Source: Maea johnstoni (Eukaryota; Annelida; Polychaeta; Spionida; Magelonidae). From it: DNA of 64,000 nt. Positions 25,860 to 37,259 of this stretch are shown here, one piece after another; position 1 is the stretch's first letter; every line of letters begins with the position of its first letter. A model generated the notes under the pieces. It saw only the letters and a program-made list of their open reading frames with translations. It did not search any database and was not told the DNA's origin. The DNA is taken from the NCBI GenBank assembly GCA_963942565.1, contig OZ012698.1, forward strand, positions 33,664,827-33,728,826, given 5' to 3'. A program made the position numbers and the translations under genes.

Positions 25860-26630
25860 AACCCCATAATTACCAAACCATCTAAAAGATCATGGTAAGA
25901 TTGCTACTAAAGCAAGAGAAAAGATACATATATGTACTCAATACAGGATAACAAAACTGACCAATTCTTTCATAAATTAACCCACTAATTACCAATTAAA
26001 CCACCTAAAAGAGCAGAGTATCTGGATTCATGACTGCTACCAAAGCAGGAGAAATGATACACATATCCAACACAGGATTTCAAAACTGGCTAATTCTTAC
26101 ACCAATTAACACACTAATTACCTAACCACCTTAAAGAAAGAGAAATGATACATATATTCAATACTGGATTTTAAAACTGGCTTAAATTCTTATATTGATG
26201 AAATTAACCACAAATTCCCAAACCACCTAAAAGATCATGGAATCAGGACTGCTACGAACTAGAGCAAGCGAAATGATTCACTTACTCAATACAGAGTGCG
26301 AAACTGGCTTTCTTAATTATATCAAGTTAACCCACTAATTACCTCACCATCCAAAATATCATGGCACCACAGCAAGAGAAATGATACACATATTCAATAT
26401 TTCGAAGCTAGCTATCTTATATCAAGTTAACCCACTAATTACCTCACCATCCAAAAGATCATGGTACCACAGCAAGAGAAATGATACACATATTCAATAC
26501 TTCGAAACTAGCCATCTTATATCAAGTTAACCCACTAATTACCTCACCATCCAAAAGATCATGGTACCACAGCAAGATAAATGATACACATATTCAATAT
26601 TTCGAAGCTAGCTATCTTATATCAAGTTAA
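25860..26630. repeat. Tandem repeat, ~100 bp unit, block B (left part)
   Basis: This is the counterpart of 1740-2540. The array is split at a TTAA by an element and resumes at 28287-28498. Confidence 0.75.
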
Positions 26631-28286
26631 GGGGGCACGGGACCTTCACACCTTTAAATAGGGCATTTTTTGTTTTTTTGATATGTGAAAGCTGAAAAGG
26701 TTTGCTACTTATTCTTTGGAATTAGAACTCTCTACTAGATCTACAAATGACAAAAAACAGGACTTTTGTAAAAGCTGACTGCTAGAGGAGAGAACATCCT
26801 CAGGCACCCAGCTGGGATGTTTATCTAAGATCTTAATATCCTTTCCTTATCTGATCTCCTGGGAGTGTGCTTTACTGGCTGATGGGTGTTACAGTTCCTG
26901 GCCAGGACCACAATGTGTATTGTATCAAATGGGAGTATCCTGCTACCAAGGAAACAGGCACTGAGCAATGATTGCATTGCAATTAGGGTATTGAATAAAA
27001 GGTGTAATTCTTGTGCATCAGCTGTCTTGCTTTACAGGTGAAGGTCAGACAGTTCAGGTAAAACCAATCAAATGCTCCAGATATATTCTGGTGTGTGATT
27101 GGCAGGATGTTTGGGATATCTTACCTAGGTGAAGAGGGTTTCCTGCATGGTTAGGAGAGAACATTTAGATGCTGATCCCTGGACAGTGCAGAGTCTTAAT
27201 GTATTCTTACAATGGGAAATAGATCCAAAAGGAAGAGAAAGAGGGGGTTTGAATGGCAGGAAAAATCTTCTGTACCAGAAGATTTGGATACATTAGAGGA
27301 AGAGGAATCTGAGAATTCACTAACCATTCATAGTGCAAGTTATAGAAAGCTTAGACTGCTGAGCACTAGTTCAGATGACAGTGGCATAGCAATTGAAGAT
27401 GCAGACTCTGAGTACTTGTTATGGAGCGGATTCACTGCCAGACAGCCAATATGCAATTAGCAGTCAGTAATAGTCTCTTATCTTTCCTTATCAGCTGGGG
27501 GGAGGAGTGCTCACTAGGGGGTCCAGCCTCTACCAGTAGAAACCTCCAAATATTTGCTAAAAATCCCTTTTTATTCCAGTAATTGAGGTACCAAGTGAAC
27601 TATCAAACATTCTACCAATACATGCAAATCATATTCTTATTCCAAATTATCCTTCAAAGTTGCATAAAGGGGCAGAACATCATAATAGGCTGTAGGATAT
27701 GCAGGGCTGGCTTTAACAGCTGGTTTGAAGGCTTTCTGAAATCACCATACTTCTCATTTTTAAAAGGCCCCCATTCATTCAATATTGATCTTAGAATGCT
27801 GAGATTTTAACACATGACCAGAAACATCCTTGGGCAGATTCTAGTATTTCATTTTTATTATATCTGCTCTAGTTGTTTCTTAATTCAACTTCAAAAATGA
27901 AGAAAGGTAAGATTCAACAAAAAAATATTGATCACAACTTTAACTTGCTGTAAATTCCTTTAGGAACAAAAATTTAAAAAAATGAAAAAGTAGAATTTGC
28001 TCAAGGATGTTTTCTATATGATATATAAATATCAACTGTGTTAAACCTTTATTGAAGCCAGGAGGTACTTTGCAAAAACATATGTATTAGAAATCCGCAT
28101 CACTGTCTTTAGGCCCCACCCCCAGGGAACTGTGATGGTATCATAAAACATGTTTAGGATATTTCTCTCCAGATTCTCAGCTTTCATAAAATATATAGTT
28201 TATTGGGATTTTCTTGTACAATGACCAAGATATTGGTCAATCTTTACATGGAAGTCTCAATTAAAGAACGAAGGTCCCGAGCCCCC
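26631..28286. mobile_element. TTAA-flanked DNA transposon 1 (Kolobok- or piggyBac-type, non-autonomous)
   Basis: TTAA lies on both sides (26627-26630 and 28287-28290). The ends are inverted: GGGGGCACGGGACCTTC at left, and GGGGGCTCGGGACCTTC reading inward from the right. Block A has the intact empty site (TATCAAGTTAACCCACTAAT near 2536). The 1656-base body has no recognisable transposase. It contains an 82-codon frame (27212-27460) that starts with a basic stretch (NRSKRKRKRGFEW) and continues acidic and Ser-rich, possibly a remnant of an N-terminal region. TTAA duplication points to Kolobok or piggyBac; the purine-rich ends favour Kolobok. This is inference. Confidence 0.85.
27212..27460 (+). 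CDS. Short frame inside TTAA element 1, function unknown
   Basis: Eighty-two codons start MGNRSKRKRKRGFEW and then run acidic (EDLDTLEEEESENS) and end in a Ser/Asp-rich segment. A basic then acidic N-terminus occurs in several DDE transposases, but no catalytic motif is present, so any link to a transposase is a guess. No splice signals were examined that would extend it convincingly. Confidence 0.25.
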   Translation: MGNRSKRKRKRGFEWQEKSSVPEDLDTLEEEESENSLTIHSASYRKLRLLSTSSDDSGIAIEDADSEYLLWSGFTARQPICN

Positions 28287-28498
28287 TTAACCCACTAATT
28301 ACCAAACCATCTAACAGATCATGTTATCAAGATGACTGTTACATACTATCTAGAGCAAGAGAAATGATACACATACTCAATACAGGATTACGAAACTGTA
28401 GGGCTGCTATTACAGCAAGAGAAATCATTATGATACATGCGCATTGAACAGAAGGCTTTATACAGGATTTCAAAACTGGCTATCCTATATCAAGTTAA
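28287..28498. repeat. Tandem repeat, ~100 bp unit, block B (right part)
   Basis: Continuation of the array split by TTAA element 1; it matches A 2540-2755. Confidence 0.75.
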
Positions 28499-29653
28499 GG
28501 TGATGGGTACCATTGCAAGCCAGTTAAAAGCCCCATCCCAAAACACACCTCAAAGCAGCATAATCCTATAACTAGGTGTATCTCCAGGTTCCTGAGTGTT
28601 ATCAGGTAGAGAACATCATCGTCACCTGTCATTATTCTATCCATATTCTGTTTTATTTCAAAATTTACAACTTTTTTTTCAAATGACATGTGATAGATAG
28701 ACCCCAAGGAAGCTGTGGTGTATGGGATATACCCAAGGTGTTACGAGGCGGAGCCGAGTAACCCCGAGGGTATCCCATACACCACAGCTTCCGAGGAGTC
28801 TATGTGGCTTGTACCACAGTTGACTGCCTTCCACCAATCACAGGCCGAGAAAAGTATACCCTTGGGTAACACCTTTGGTTTTAGGCAGCTTAGGGAACAA
28901 AGGCTTGAAAAGTGTGGGTAATGTCCTATAACCCTACACTTTTCGAGGCCTCTGATTGGTGGAAGGCAGGCAACTGTGGTACAAATTCTCATAACCTACG
29001 CAGGTGATGGTTACTGCAGGTTCAGAGTTACTTTAGGGATATCATTGACTATGCCCAATAAGAAGTATTTTTTTGATTTTTTACTCCTGACGATTTTTAC
29101 AGGCCATAACATTGAAAATTCTAGTGAGAAATTTTGACGCCAAGTGCATTGAGTTCGAGCAGATTGAAGGCTTCTCAACTATTTATAGCATGCCCGACTC
29201 TCTGCATTGTTTGACTGTGACGCGCGACCATTGAGGTGTGACTTTGTACAACCGTCTTTTGTTGCTAGCACACATGGTATCACCACCACTGGTTTATAGG
29301 CTCCACACACAAGATATCTCACTAAAATTTTCAAATGTTATGGCCCGTATAAGTCTTTAGCAGTAAAAAATCAAAAAAAGACTTCTTATTGGGCATAGTC
29401 AATGATATCCCTAAGGTGTATGTGAACCTACAGTAATCATCACCTGCGTAATTAATGAGAATATGTCATTCGAAAAAAAAGTTGTAAATTTTGAAATAAA
29501 ACAGATTATGGATTGAATAATGACAGGTGGCGATGATATTCCCTACCTGATAACACTCAGGAACCTGGAGATATAACTAGTTATAGGATTATGCTGCTTT
29601 GAGGTGTGTTTTGGGACAGGGCTATTAACTGGCTTGCAATGGTACCCATCACC
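28499..29653. mobile_element. TTAA-flanked foldback element 2 with nested insertion
   Basis: TTAA lies at 28495-28498 and 29654-29657, and block A has the single empty TTAA near 2755. The ends are GGTGATGGGTACCATTGCAA and its inverse. The arms are very long: the left arm (28499-28688 plus 28982-29125) pairs with the right arm (29320-29653). The left arm is interrupted by about 293 bases (28689-28981) that are themselves palindromic. No transposase is visible. Confidence 0.85.
28689..28981. mobile_element. Nested palindromic insertion in TTAA element 2
   Basis: It is present only in the left arm of the host element. It contains a hairpin around GGTGTATGGGATATACCC and its inverse GGGTATCCCATACACC, and a second pair around TGCCTTCCACCAATCA and its inverse. 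Confidence 0.7.
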
Positions 29654-29725
29654 TTAAGGCAATGAGAATCCAAATTGAGTAATTGACTCCCTGTGAAATT
29701 ATTTTCTCTTTTTGTGTGTTTGCAG

Positions 29726-30016
29726 TAATACAAGGCATCATTCCAAAGGACCATGATGGGCTTCAACGTCATCGCCACTCTGCTGTGCTTCGTCGAAATG
29801 TATCATTTTGTCGTACACGCATGCGTTCTCTTCCGGCTCAGATTACTACCGCGCAAGGATTCTGTGCGTCTGCGGTTCTACTTTCTGGTCGAACCCCTGA
29901 CCGTCCTTGGAACCAACTTTTTCTACATAGGAGCTCTAAGGTGGCTGGCCATACTTCACGCAATTCAGCACATCTTTTACTTCATATTCTGGGAGACTGC
30001 AAGCCATCCCATCAAG
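29726..30016 (+). CDS. Gene X, first coding exon, block B copy
   Basis: Same structure as the A copy: acceptor TTTGCAG ending at 29725, in-frame TAA at the exon start, ATG at 29753, and 88 codons to the donor AAG|GTTTGT. It differs from A at five bases: four replacements (Leu to Ile at residue 6, Phe to Ser in RKDSVRL, Gly to Ala in YIGALRW, Thr to Ile in LAILHA) and one silent change. It lies 69 bases right of TTAA element 2, so that element is within the putative 5' intron. Confidence 0.8.
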
Positions 30017-30052
30017 GTTTGTATCAATCTATTCCAATGGGGAATGTACGGA

Positions 30053-30055
<3 letters not shown>

Positions 30056-30105
<50 letters not shown>
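30056..30105. repeat. (GA)n microsatellite in gene X intron, block B
   Basis: Counterpart of 3391-3441; the 11-base stretch that precedes the array in A is missing here. Confidence 0.95.
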
Positions 30106-30107
<2 letters not shown>

Positions 30108-30295
30108 TGATGATTTCTCTTTTCTAAGAAAAATCGATCTATTTATCTTTAAAGATACGTGATTTTTCTTTAAAGAAAAATGATCATGAATAGTGGATAA
30201 AAGCATCACTGGCATTCCATAAAAGGCCTAATACAAATCTCTCATTTAATAATAATTGATGATGAATTTTAATATAGCGCCCTTTTCATTTACAG

Positions 30296-30589
30296 GTGGT
30301 TAGTTGGAGTTCGCTGGACTGGTTAAAGTCTGGCGGGTACCAAACGTATGATTGGAACATCACCTTGCAAACAAGCTTTGACTTCATGGTGCACACCATT
30401 AATATCTACCTGCTCTGCACGTACATGAGCAGCGTAGAGGTCATCGCGGCCTTGGTGCTCTCATTGGCACCGCTCTACGCCGTCCTCTTCAGCCAACGCT
30501 ACGCCTGGAGCAGCCCTTCAGTCGTACCCATGTGGGTGGAGAAACGAATCCAACCCCTACCCAACGACCAAGCCGTGAGCTCATCTTAA
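30296..30589 (+). CDS. Gene X, last coding exon, block B copy
   Basis: The acceptor TTTTCATTTACAG ends at 30295 and the frame runs to TAA at 30587-30589. Three bases differ from the A exon and all change the protein (Val to Gly and Lys to Gln near KSGGYQTY, Ile to Met in DFMVH). The stop codon TAA and the preceding T form the TTAA target of transposon 3, so the reading frame ends normally but the 3' untranslated region starts inside a transposon in this copy. Confidence 0.8.
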   Translation: MVSWSSLDWLKSGGYQTYDWNITLQTSFDFMVHTINIYLLCTYMSSVEVIAALVLSLAPLYAVLFSQRYAWSSPSVVPMWVEKRIQPLPNDQAVSSS

Positions 30590-32384
30590 GGTGCTTCAGT
30601 AGGGGCTTAAAGAGTGTTAACCGACTTCCCTAGAATACAGCCTGTATCAGGCTGTATGCCCATCATATCAGAGGGTCTATATAATGCATAGGTGCAGAGC
30701 ACGAGACACCCAACCTGCATGAAAACCATAACATTAAACTGCTGGATAGTGCAAAACAAACGAAAATATTGATCAAAATAAAGGGAAAATTACAACATCC
30801 AAACGTTTAGATTTGACGACCAAATTATGCAACAGTAAGGTTTTTGAAGTCCAATATTGGTTTGTTTGTAACCATACCCACATGCATACCGCAAAATAAA
30901 CTCATATCATGCTGCCAACTCTATGCAGTTTATGCCTGAAGTGACCGTGTGCACCAAAATACTCACTCGGTCGCCATTTGCATTGTAGCTGGACGGGTTT
31001 TATGGCCCCACACTCGAGTTAGCAACTGTCTCATTAATTACGATTGTAGTATGCCTGTGCGCAGTACTACAAGGTACATATAACGCCAATAAAAATATAA
31101 TTTCGAGTTGTTGTTTATCTGAAATTCGCAAAACGGCATACTCGTGAATTAAATTTGTACCGCCATCTAGTGGTGTAACGGCAAATCACTGGACCTTGTT
31201 TTTATGCAGTAAACCAAGGGTTGGTTCTTGTAGAGCGGAGAATGGTAGTTATACCGTATATCTGGTTTTTTTGGAGGTAATCTAATTTTGGCCTATTTTG
31301 GCTCTCCATCTTGAAGAGCCAAAATTATTAAAAGCCAAGAATGCATACCTTGAACACCCCGACTTCAACCCTGAGCTCAGGTTGTGTTGAGCTTAGTTTC
31401 TAGTGTGGACACCAGATGCCAGTCACTGCATGGCATGTAATGTGAGGTAATCTATTTAAAGTAACTAGTTGTCCACTGCAGTATTGTTATGCAAATTACA
31501 GTGTGTCACTGGCCTAAGTGGCATGCTTCATGATTACAATAAAAAATCTCAGCAGCATGTTATGCATAGTTTGTTTAGAAAACACATGTACAGTTGTCTT
31601 TTGATCATACTCCCTTGCAAAATCCCTTTGTTTGTAATTACAAGGGGAGCCACTACCCACCTCCTGAGTTCTATTCACCATGGTAAACTTAATTAAAAGT
31701 TAACTACTTGATCAGGTACTCCCAATGCGTACGTAATAAGTGCATTTTACACAGTGAGAACTCATCAGGTATTTATGCCACTTTCCATTAGCTTTGCAGG
31801 TAAGCCTACCCCAATCAAATTGTAATTTAAACAAAACTATTTCTGTACAGAGTTACTTTTAACAGATTGAACTAGAATACATGCTATGCAGCGACAGACA
31901 TTTTGTCATTTTAGGTAGTAAGATAATTTCAAAAGTGAGGTAATTTTGGCTCAGACCATGGGAGAGCCAAAATTAATATGAGCCATAATTTCCTTACCCC
32001 CGTTTTGGCCCAAAAGAGCCAAAATTTCACACAGCCAAAATAACCAGATATACGGTATTTATATAGAAATTAAGATTGAAATTGCCTGTGACCAAAATAA
32101 ACTTAATTTCAGACGTGCATTAATAGGGCTTGCAAAGGAGACGTTCTTCGATTTTTAATTGGTTTTCGACCAACAGTTCACTTTTGGCTATTTTTGAAAT
32201 AACTCGGAACACAAGAGAATGACTTAATCAACCAGGTCAATGTTTGGGATCACAGGCATGAATGTGGTAAAGGTTGAAAAAACGCGCCCTTGCTTAAGAT
32301 TGGTTTGTCTGCGGTCAGAAGGCTGTACCTCATCTGCAGCCGATTGAAGAGACCAGTGGCGCCGCTATGCTGTACTGAAGGACC
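30590..32384. mobile_element. TTAA-flanked DNA transposon 3, inserted at the gene X stop codon
   Basis: TTAA lies at 30586-30589 (overlapping the gene X stop) and 32385-32388, with inverted ends GGTGCTTCAGTA and GGTCCTTCAGTA. Block A has the uninterrupted sequence CATCTTAAGGACAGAAAAAC. The 1795-base body has no transposase. It contains a second, TA-flanked element at 31254-32055. Confidence 0.85.
31254..32055. mobile_element. TA-flanked element nested in transposon 3
   Basis: The inverted ends CCGTATATCTGGTT and AACCAGATATACGG are bounded by TA on both sides (31252-31253 and 32056-32057), fitting Tc1/mariner-type insertion. The repeated words TTTTGGCTC and GAGCCAAAA occur near both ends. No transposase is seen in the 802 bases. 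Confidence 0.75.
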
Positions 32385-32736
32385 TTAAGGACAGAAAAAC
32401 GTATTGGAGGCGCCCCCTGGAGGCGGTTGCAGGATCTAAAATTTCCAACTTACATTTGCTTTGTCGTATACTATTGTAATCAGCCCTATAAACTCATGAA
32501 TATTGATCACTGTTCTATTCATTTAAGTTAACACTTAACAATTACAGAGTAGTGTGTCTGCCCTAAAGGCAATCCTATTGCACAAAAATACCCTGATCAT
32601 GTTTTGACCTTTAATTAGGATTTTCTAGTTATTCCTAGACGAAATTCCAAATGTAAATATTATGTTACGCTGAGCACGCATCGCAAGGAATTGTAATGGT
32701 ATTGCCTACAGCGTTGTAAACGCATCTTGAAATAGA

Positions 32737-32742
32737 AATAAA
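32737..32742 (+). promoter_or_regulatory. Probable poly(A) signal of gene X, block B
   Basis: AATAAA is conserved with A and C but is now about 2.1 kb from the stop because of transposon 3. Confidence 0.45.
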
Positions 32743-32894
32743 CGAACAGTGACATGTTGCCATGAATTGATTGATTGATTCGAAAACAAATGAAAACACC
32801 TATGCCCGCGTTTAAAAGCTGTTTAACCATTCAGCATCACGCAGCTGAACCTTACTGAAACTGTCGCCATGCCGAATGTGCACCAGTAGATGAT

Positions 32895-33155
32895 TCTACA
32901 AGAAATTTAAGTCTGCCAAGGAATCACGTAGGAAGGCTTCCAGTGACTTAGAATTAGGCGTATGTTTTCGCTGGGTACTCTGGTGTCCTCCATCACTATT
33001 GTTGTACGACCACGAGAACGAAGGGCGACTCCCTTAGGACCTCGCATTAAATTCCCGGGGGGGGGGGGGGGGGGGCACTCAGGTACAGAGGGGGGCCGCA
33101 CCTTCGTTACGTATTTCGCGGAAGAAGGGGTCTTTTTTAAGACCTCTGCATGTCC
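32895..33155. repeat. SINE tail and left part of split repeat, block B
   Basis: Counterpart of 4425-4674, with a longer G run near 33057-33075. Confidence 0.55.
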
Positions 33156-33871
33156 GCGATTTTGTAAAAGAAGGGTACTTTTTTGTACCTAGGTACGAAG
33201 TATGGGGGTCAAAATCCCCTTGTAATCCACGAAATATACGCGGCTCTGACGCCGTGTGACTCCCGAAGTGACTGGGCTTCCGAGTCAATTACGGACTTTC
33301 CCGGTCATAGTAACAATAGACCCACCGCTAGGATCGCGCTGTAGTAAGCGAGGCCACGCCTACTAACACCTCGTTAGCCAATACGGGACAACTAAATACG
33401 CGCGTGAATTACGTCACCAATCACTCATGTGGATAGACACAATCTACTAGAATTGAAATCCATCTGTGTAAGACCAATTAATCCCGGGCAACTAATATTT
33501 CAAATTCTGGACTATGTGAACATAGATGGGCACAAATAATACTATATGCATAACCTTTGCCCCTCCGCGACATATATTATGACAAATAAATTTTTTTTAA
33601 CCAATCTAAATATTCCTCTAAGGCTGAATACTGATAATCATGATTGATTTTGGAATATTCCTTAATTATATGTAATTATGATTATTTGTAATTCATGGTT
33701 GGGTATATTTTCAAAGTGTACCCATCACCTTAATTTCTATTGAATCATACAGCCAAAGATGTCTACTTTCACGTTCCGGGTGAAATCACTTGGCGCCAAC
33801 TTTATAAATTCGTCAAAAAATGGGTTGAGATCCGTGTTTCAAGGCATTTTCCTATCCTTTAAATGACTTAA

Positions 33872-35498
33872 AGTGTAAGTTCACCTTCAAAATTAAAAAA
33901 GATATGTTGTAGAGCTCAATGTCACCTTTCTCAGGACACCTTGATTATAATTGTACTCCGCAAATTGACTGAGATATTCAAGTTTGTATCTTGCAAAATG
34001 CAGCAAATTCACTGCCTCAGCTGGTTCATGGAGGCACCATCTTGGAGCTTATCAGAGACAGGAAGTGACATCACACTGCTACATGCAGGCTGGAGCTCTG
34101 GAGCTCTGCAGAACTGAATACACTAGCACATGCTCTTATAAGTATATGATTTGCAAAGAGGAAAGTGGTGTATCAGACAACAAACAGAGGCACTGTGTCT
34201 CAGTGTGTACCTGTCTATTCTAGAGGTATACCAGGTTCTGTTTGGCAAAAGCAATGAGGGAAAGAGACCTGTAGTAAAAGGGTTATGGATGAGCTTTAGG
34301 GCTCAAGAAATTCTACCTGTTTATAAAATAGACTGGCATTTACTATTTCCTACAATGTTCAGACACTGTAATCTTGTGATGAAAGTTTTCAATTTGTAAG
34401 CTGTGAGTGTATTGTCAGCGTTAGCCTCTAAGGAATTGACTGCAATACACATTATTCTCAAAGGAATTCAATGTACTCTGGTATCCTAAGCTTTATACCC
34501 AGGAGATTAACTGCAATACACATCCTCTGGGCACAGCTATTACAAGTTGCAGTCAGGCTAGCTACTGTTAGGAAACCACAAGCAAATGAATTACAATTAT
34601 GAAACCAGAAAGCCAAGAAACCACCTACTAATTGTACTGTAATATTGGTATTTTAATACTAATTCATAATAGCTATTAACTTGATTACTCATTTACAACA
34701 GGTAAAGGATTTTATTCATTTAAGCAGAGACATTCGTGGGGACAACATCTATTTGTGTGCCTCATTCTTAGTGGATTTACAGGCAGATATGGAAAACCTC
34801 CTTGGCAGTGGCCATTTACTGTGTCACACAAACACATAAAATTATTTCAATGGTATATTCAACTTATTTTACAAGATGCTAATGCTAATCTACTTCTAAA
34901 CTAATGCCTACAGTTTACAGAGAAATACAGCAAATATAACACATTTTGAATTTTGCTATTGACCGTATATTGATCATGTTTCAATGGTACATGCGCTTAT
35001 TTGGAGAATCATAGTTGCATCCAAAAGCTTGACAATTCACCATCTTTGCGCTCAAGTTGTGAGCTGTCCACAGTCTCAGGGTTCATCTTTCCAAGGGGCA
35101 ATGTGCCCCTAGATTTTGCTGTGGGCTCCTAGATTTTTCAAACTAGGGGCCCAAAATAGTATGTATAATAACCAGAAATCCTATTTTTGGCCAATAGTTT
35201 TTGTCAAAAGACCTTTTCTGGCCCCTAGCCTGAAATCTAAGTGTCAGACCCTGGGCCCACTAGAGCTAGCCCCTAAGCTCCCTCACTAGGCAGGAAGTCA
35301 CAGCATGTCATCACACGCATCTAATTAACATCACTAATTAGGCTCCCTCTGAATAAACATGGCAGCCCCCATAAAGTTACCTTTAAATGGTATTATCTCA
35401 GTTTATCTGCAGAGTACAATTGTAATCAAGGTGTCCTATGAAAGGTGAGATTGAGCTCTACAACATATCTTTTTTAATTTTGAAGGTGAACTTACACT
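33872..35498. mobile_element. TTAA-flanked DNA transposon 4 with ~110 bp inverted ends
   Basis: TTAA lies at 33868-33871 and 35499-35502. The inverted ends start AGTGTAAGTTCACCTTCAAA and remain alike for about 110 bases. Block A has the empty site TGACTTAAAGAATGG at 5984-5987. The 1627-base body shows no transposase, and frames of 70-80 codons in it are not supported. Confidence 0.88.
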
Positions 35499-35759
35499 TT
35501 AAAGAAGGGAAGTGTTACCACAAACAGTTCTTTTTAAAAGTGAAAAAGGAAGTGAATGAATCGTTTTTATCAAACTTTTTTAAATTTGAAAACATCCATA
35601 AGTATTCAAAGATACAATATCAAGGGGAAACGGTCTATTTTCATAAGCCGAATCCTTAGAAATACGTTTCCAGTAAAATTCTACTACGATTGGACGGCAG
35701 CTACCGAGTCTGCTACGTCATCTGAGCATGCGCACTGAGCGTGGTACGAAATGTGGATG

Positions 35760-36121
35760 CACTCTCCGACCCAGAGATCCAGCTACGCATAGTATCTCTG
35801 CCACCATACCGGTTCTATTTCGAGGAATATTTTGATGAGTGACGTCATTAAATGTATCCCATTGGTCAAAAGGTGTGATGCACGTGGTCATATTTACAAT
35901 CAACAATGACGTAGCACTGACCTCTTTCTCTCAGTGCACGAGCACTGGATGGCCGACTGACTGATTGGTCAATTCAGGACTTTTCACGGCATTTTCTCAT
36001 GAGCTATCGCAAATAGTACTAAGGCATCACACCCAAAATTTCATAAATATCGTATTTTGCGCAATTACAAATAACTGAATACTATAGTCGTGTATCAATC
36101 CAACCGTAAGACGGCAGGGTG
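35760..36121. mobile_element. Insertion with 9-bp target duplication, block B only
   Basis: ATGTGGATG occurs at 35751-35759 and again at 36122-36130, while block A has it once at 6251-6259. The ends CACTCTCCGAC and (reading inward from the right) CACCCTGCCGT are weakly alike. Nine-base duplications are typical of Mutator-like elements. A hAT element with an 8-base duplication is the alternative. Confidence 0.75.
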
Positions 36122-36122
36122 A

Positions 36123-36480
36123 TGTGGATGATGCTGCTACCGCCACTTGCTGTCGCTAAACAAGCAGAGGATTATAAAATCTTAAGTTAAAATACGTGTT
36201 CCCATTCATCCAATGTCAGTGTTTTGATAAAAGAAGTGGTGTTTATTTAGTGGAAAAAATCAGCGTTTTAATTAAAATAAGGGTGCTTTTTTGGCCAGAA
36301 ATCAGTGCTTTAGGGGTATTTTTAAATTTTGATAACAAGCGTATGCGCCCCCCTAAATACCCAAGTGCCCATTATTTATCACACCTGGCCAGGCCAACAT
36401 AAATCAATCATATAGGAATATGTTCACAAATATCTGAAGACATGATTTTGATATATACTTAAAGTATATGAGAACTTGTC
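36123..36480. repeat. Right part of split interspersed repeat, block B
   Basis: Counterpart of 6265-6480 plus the flank to the TA array. Confidence 0.55.
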
Positions 36481-36488
36481 CAATCAAT

Positions 36489-36489
<1 letters not shown>

Positions 36490-36567
<78 letters not shown>

Positions 36568-36642
36568 TAGATATATATATATAGATAGATATAGATATAT
36601 ATATATATATATGTATATAGATAGATAGATATAGATAGATAT
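36490..36642. repeat. (TA)n / (GATA)n microsatellite, block B
   Basis: Counterpart of 6621-6730, longer and with more GATA steps. Confidence 0.95.
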
Positions 36643-36984
36643 ATCTTGAGAGAGAATCAAGGCTAAATCCGGAAGAAGACTCAATGAATTTCTTATCTAT
36701 AATTTTCTCACTATTTTCTAATGATAGGGAAGAACCGCCAACTAAAACTAGTTCTATCACAGCACCTATATAGTATATATAGCATAAGGCTATGATACGT
36801 TCTCAGGTCTTCACAATGTATCTAAAGCTGGAGAAAGGCTGTATTGACATGTTTTCATAGCTACTGTACACCATAAAAGAACATGCAAATAAACAGTTCT
36901 TTCCAATTAGAATGCTTTTTCAGTAATTATTTTCATATTCTAGTTGTCAAGTGGCCATCCTCTCTGGGTGGGATATATTATCCG

Positions 36985-37086
<102 letters not shown>

Positions 37087-37259
37087 CTGTGAAATGGCTG
37101 TTACATTTCTTCCCTCTGATGACAAGATGTGAACAAACTGATCATAAAGGTAATCTGTTCCATTTCTCATGCTCTTGACTTCCTAATAAAATGAGAAAAA
37201 TGAAATGAAAAATATGTCAATGAAATAGTCGGGTTATTTATTTTGTCCCATCTACAGAG

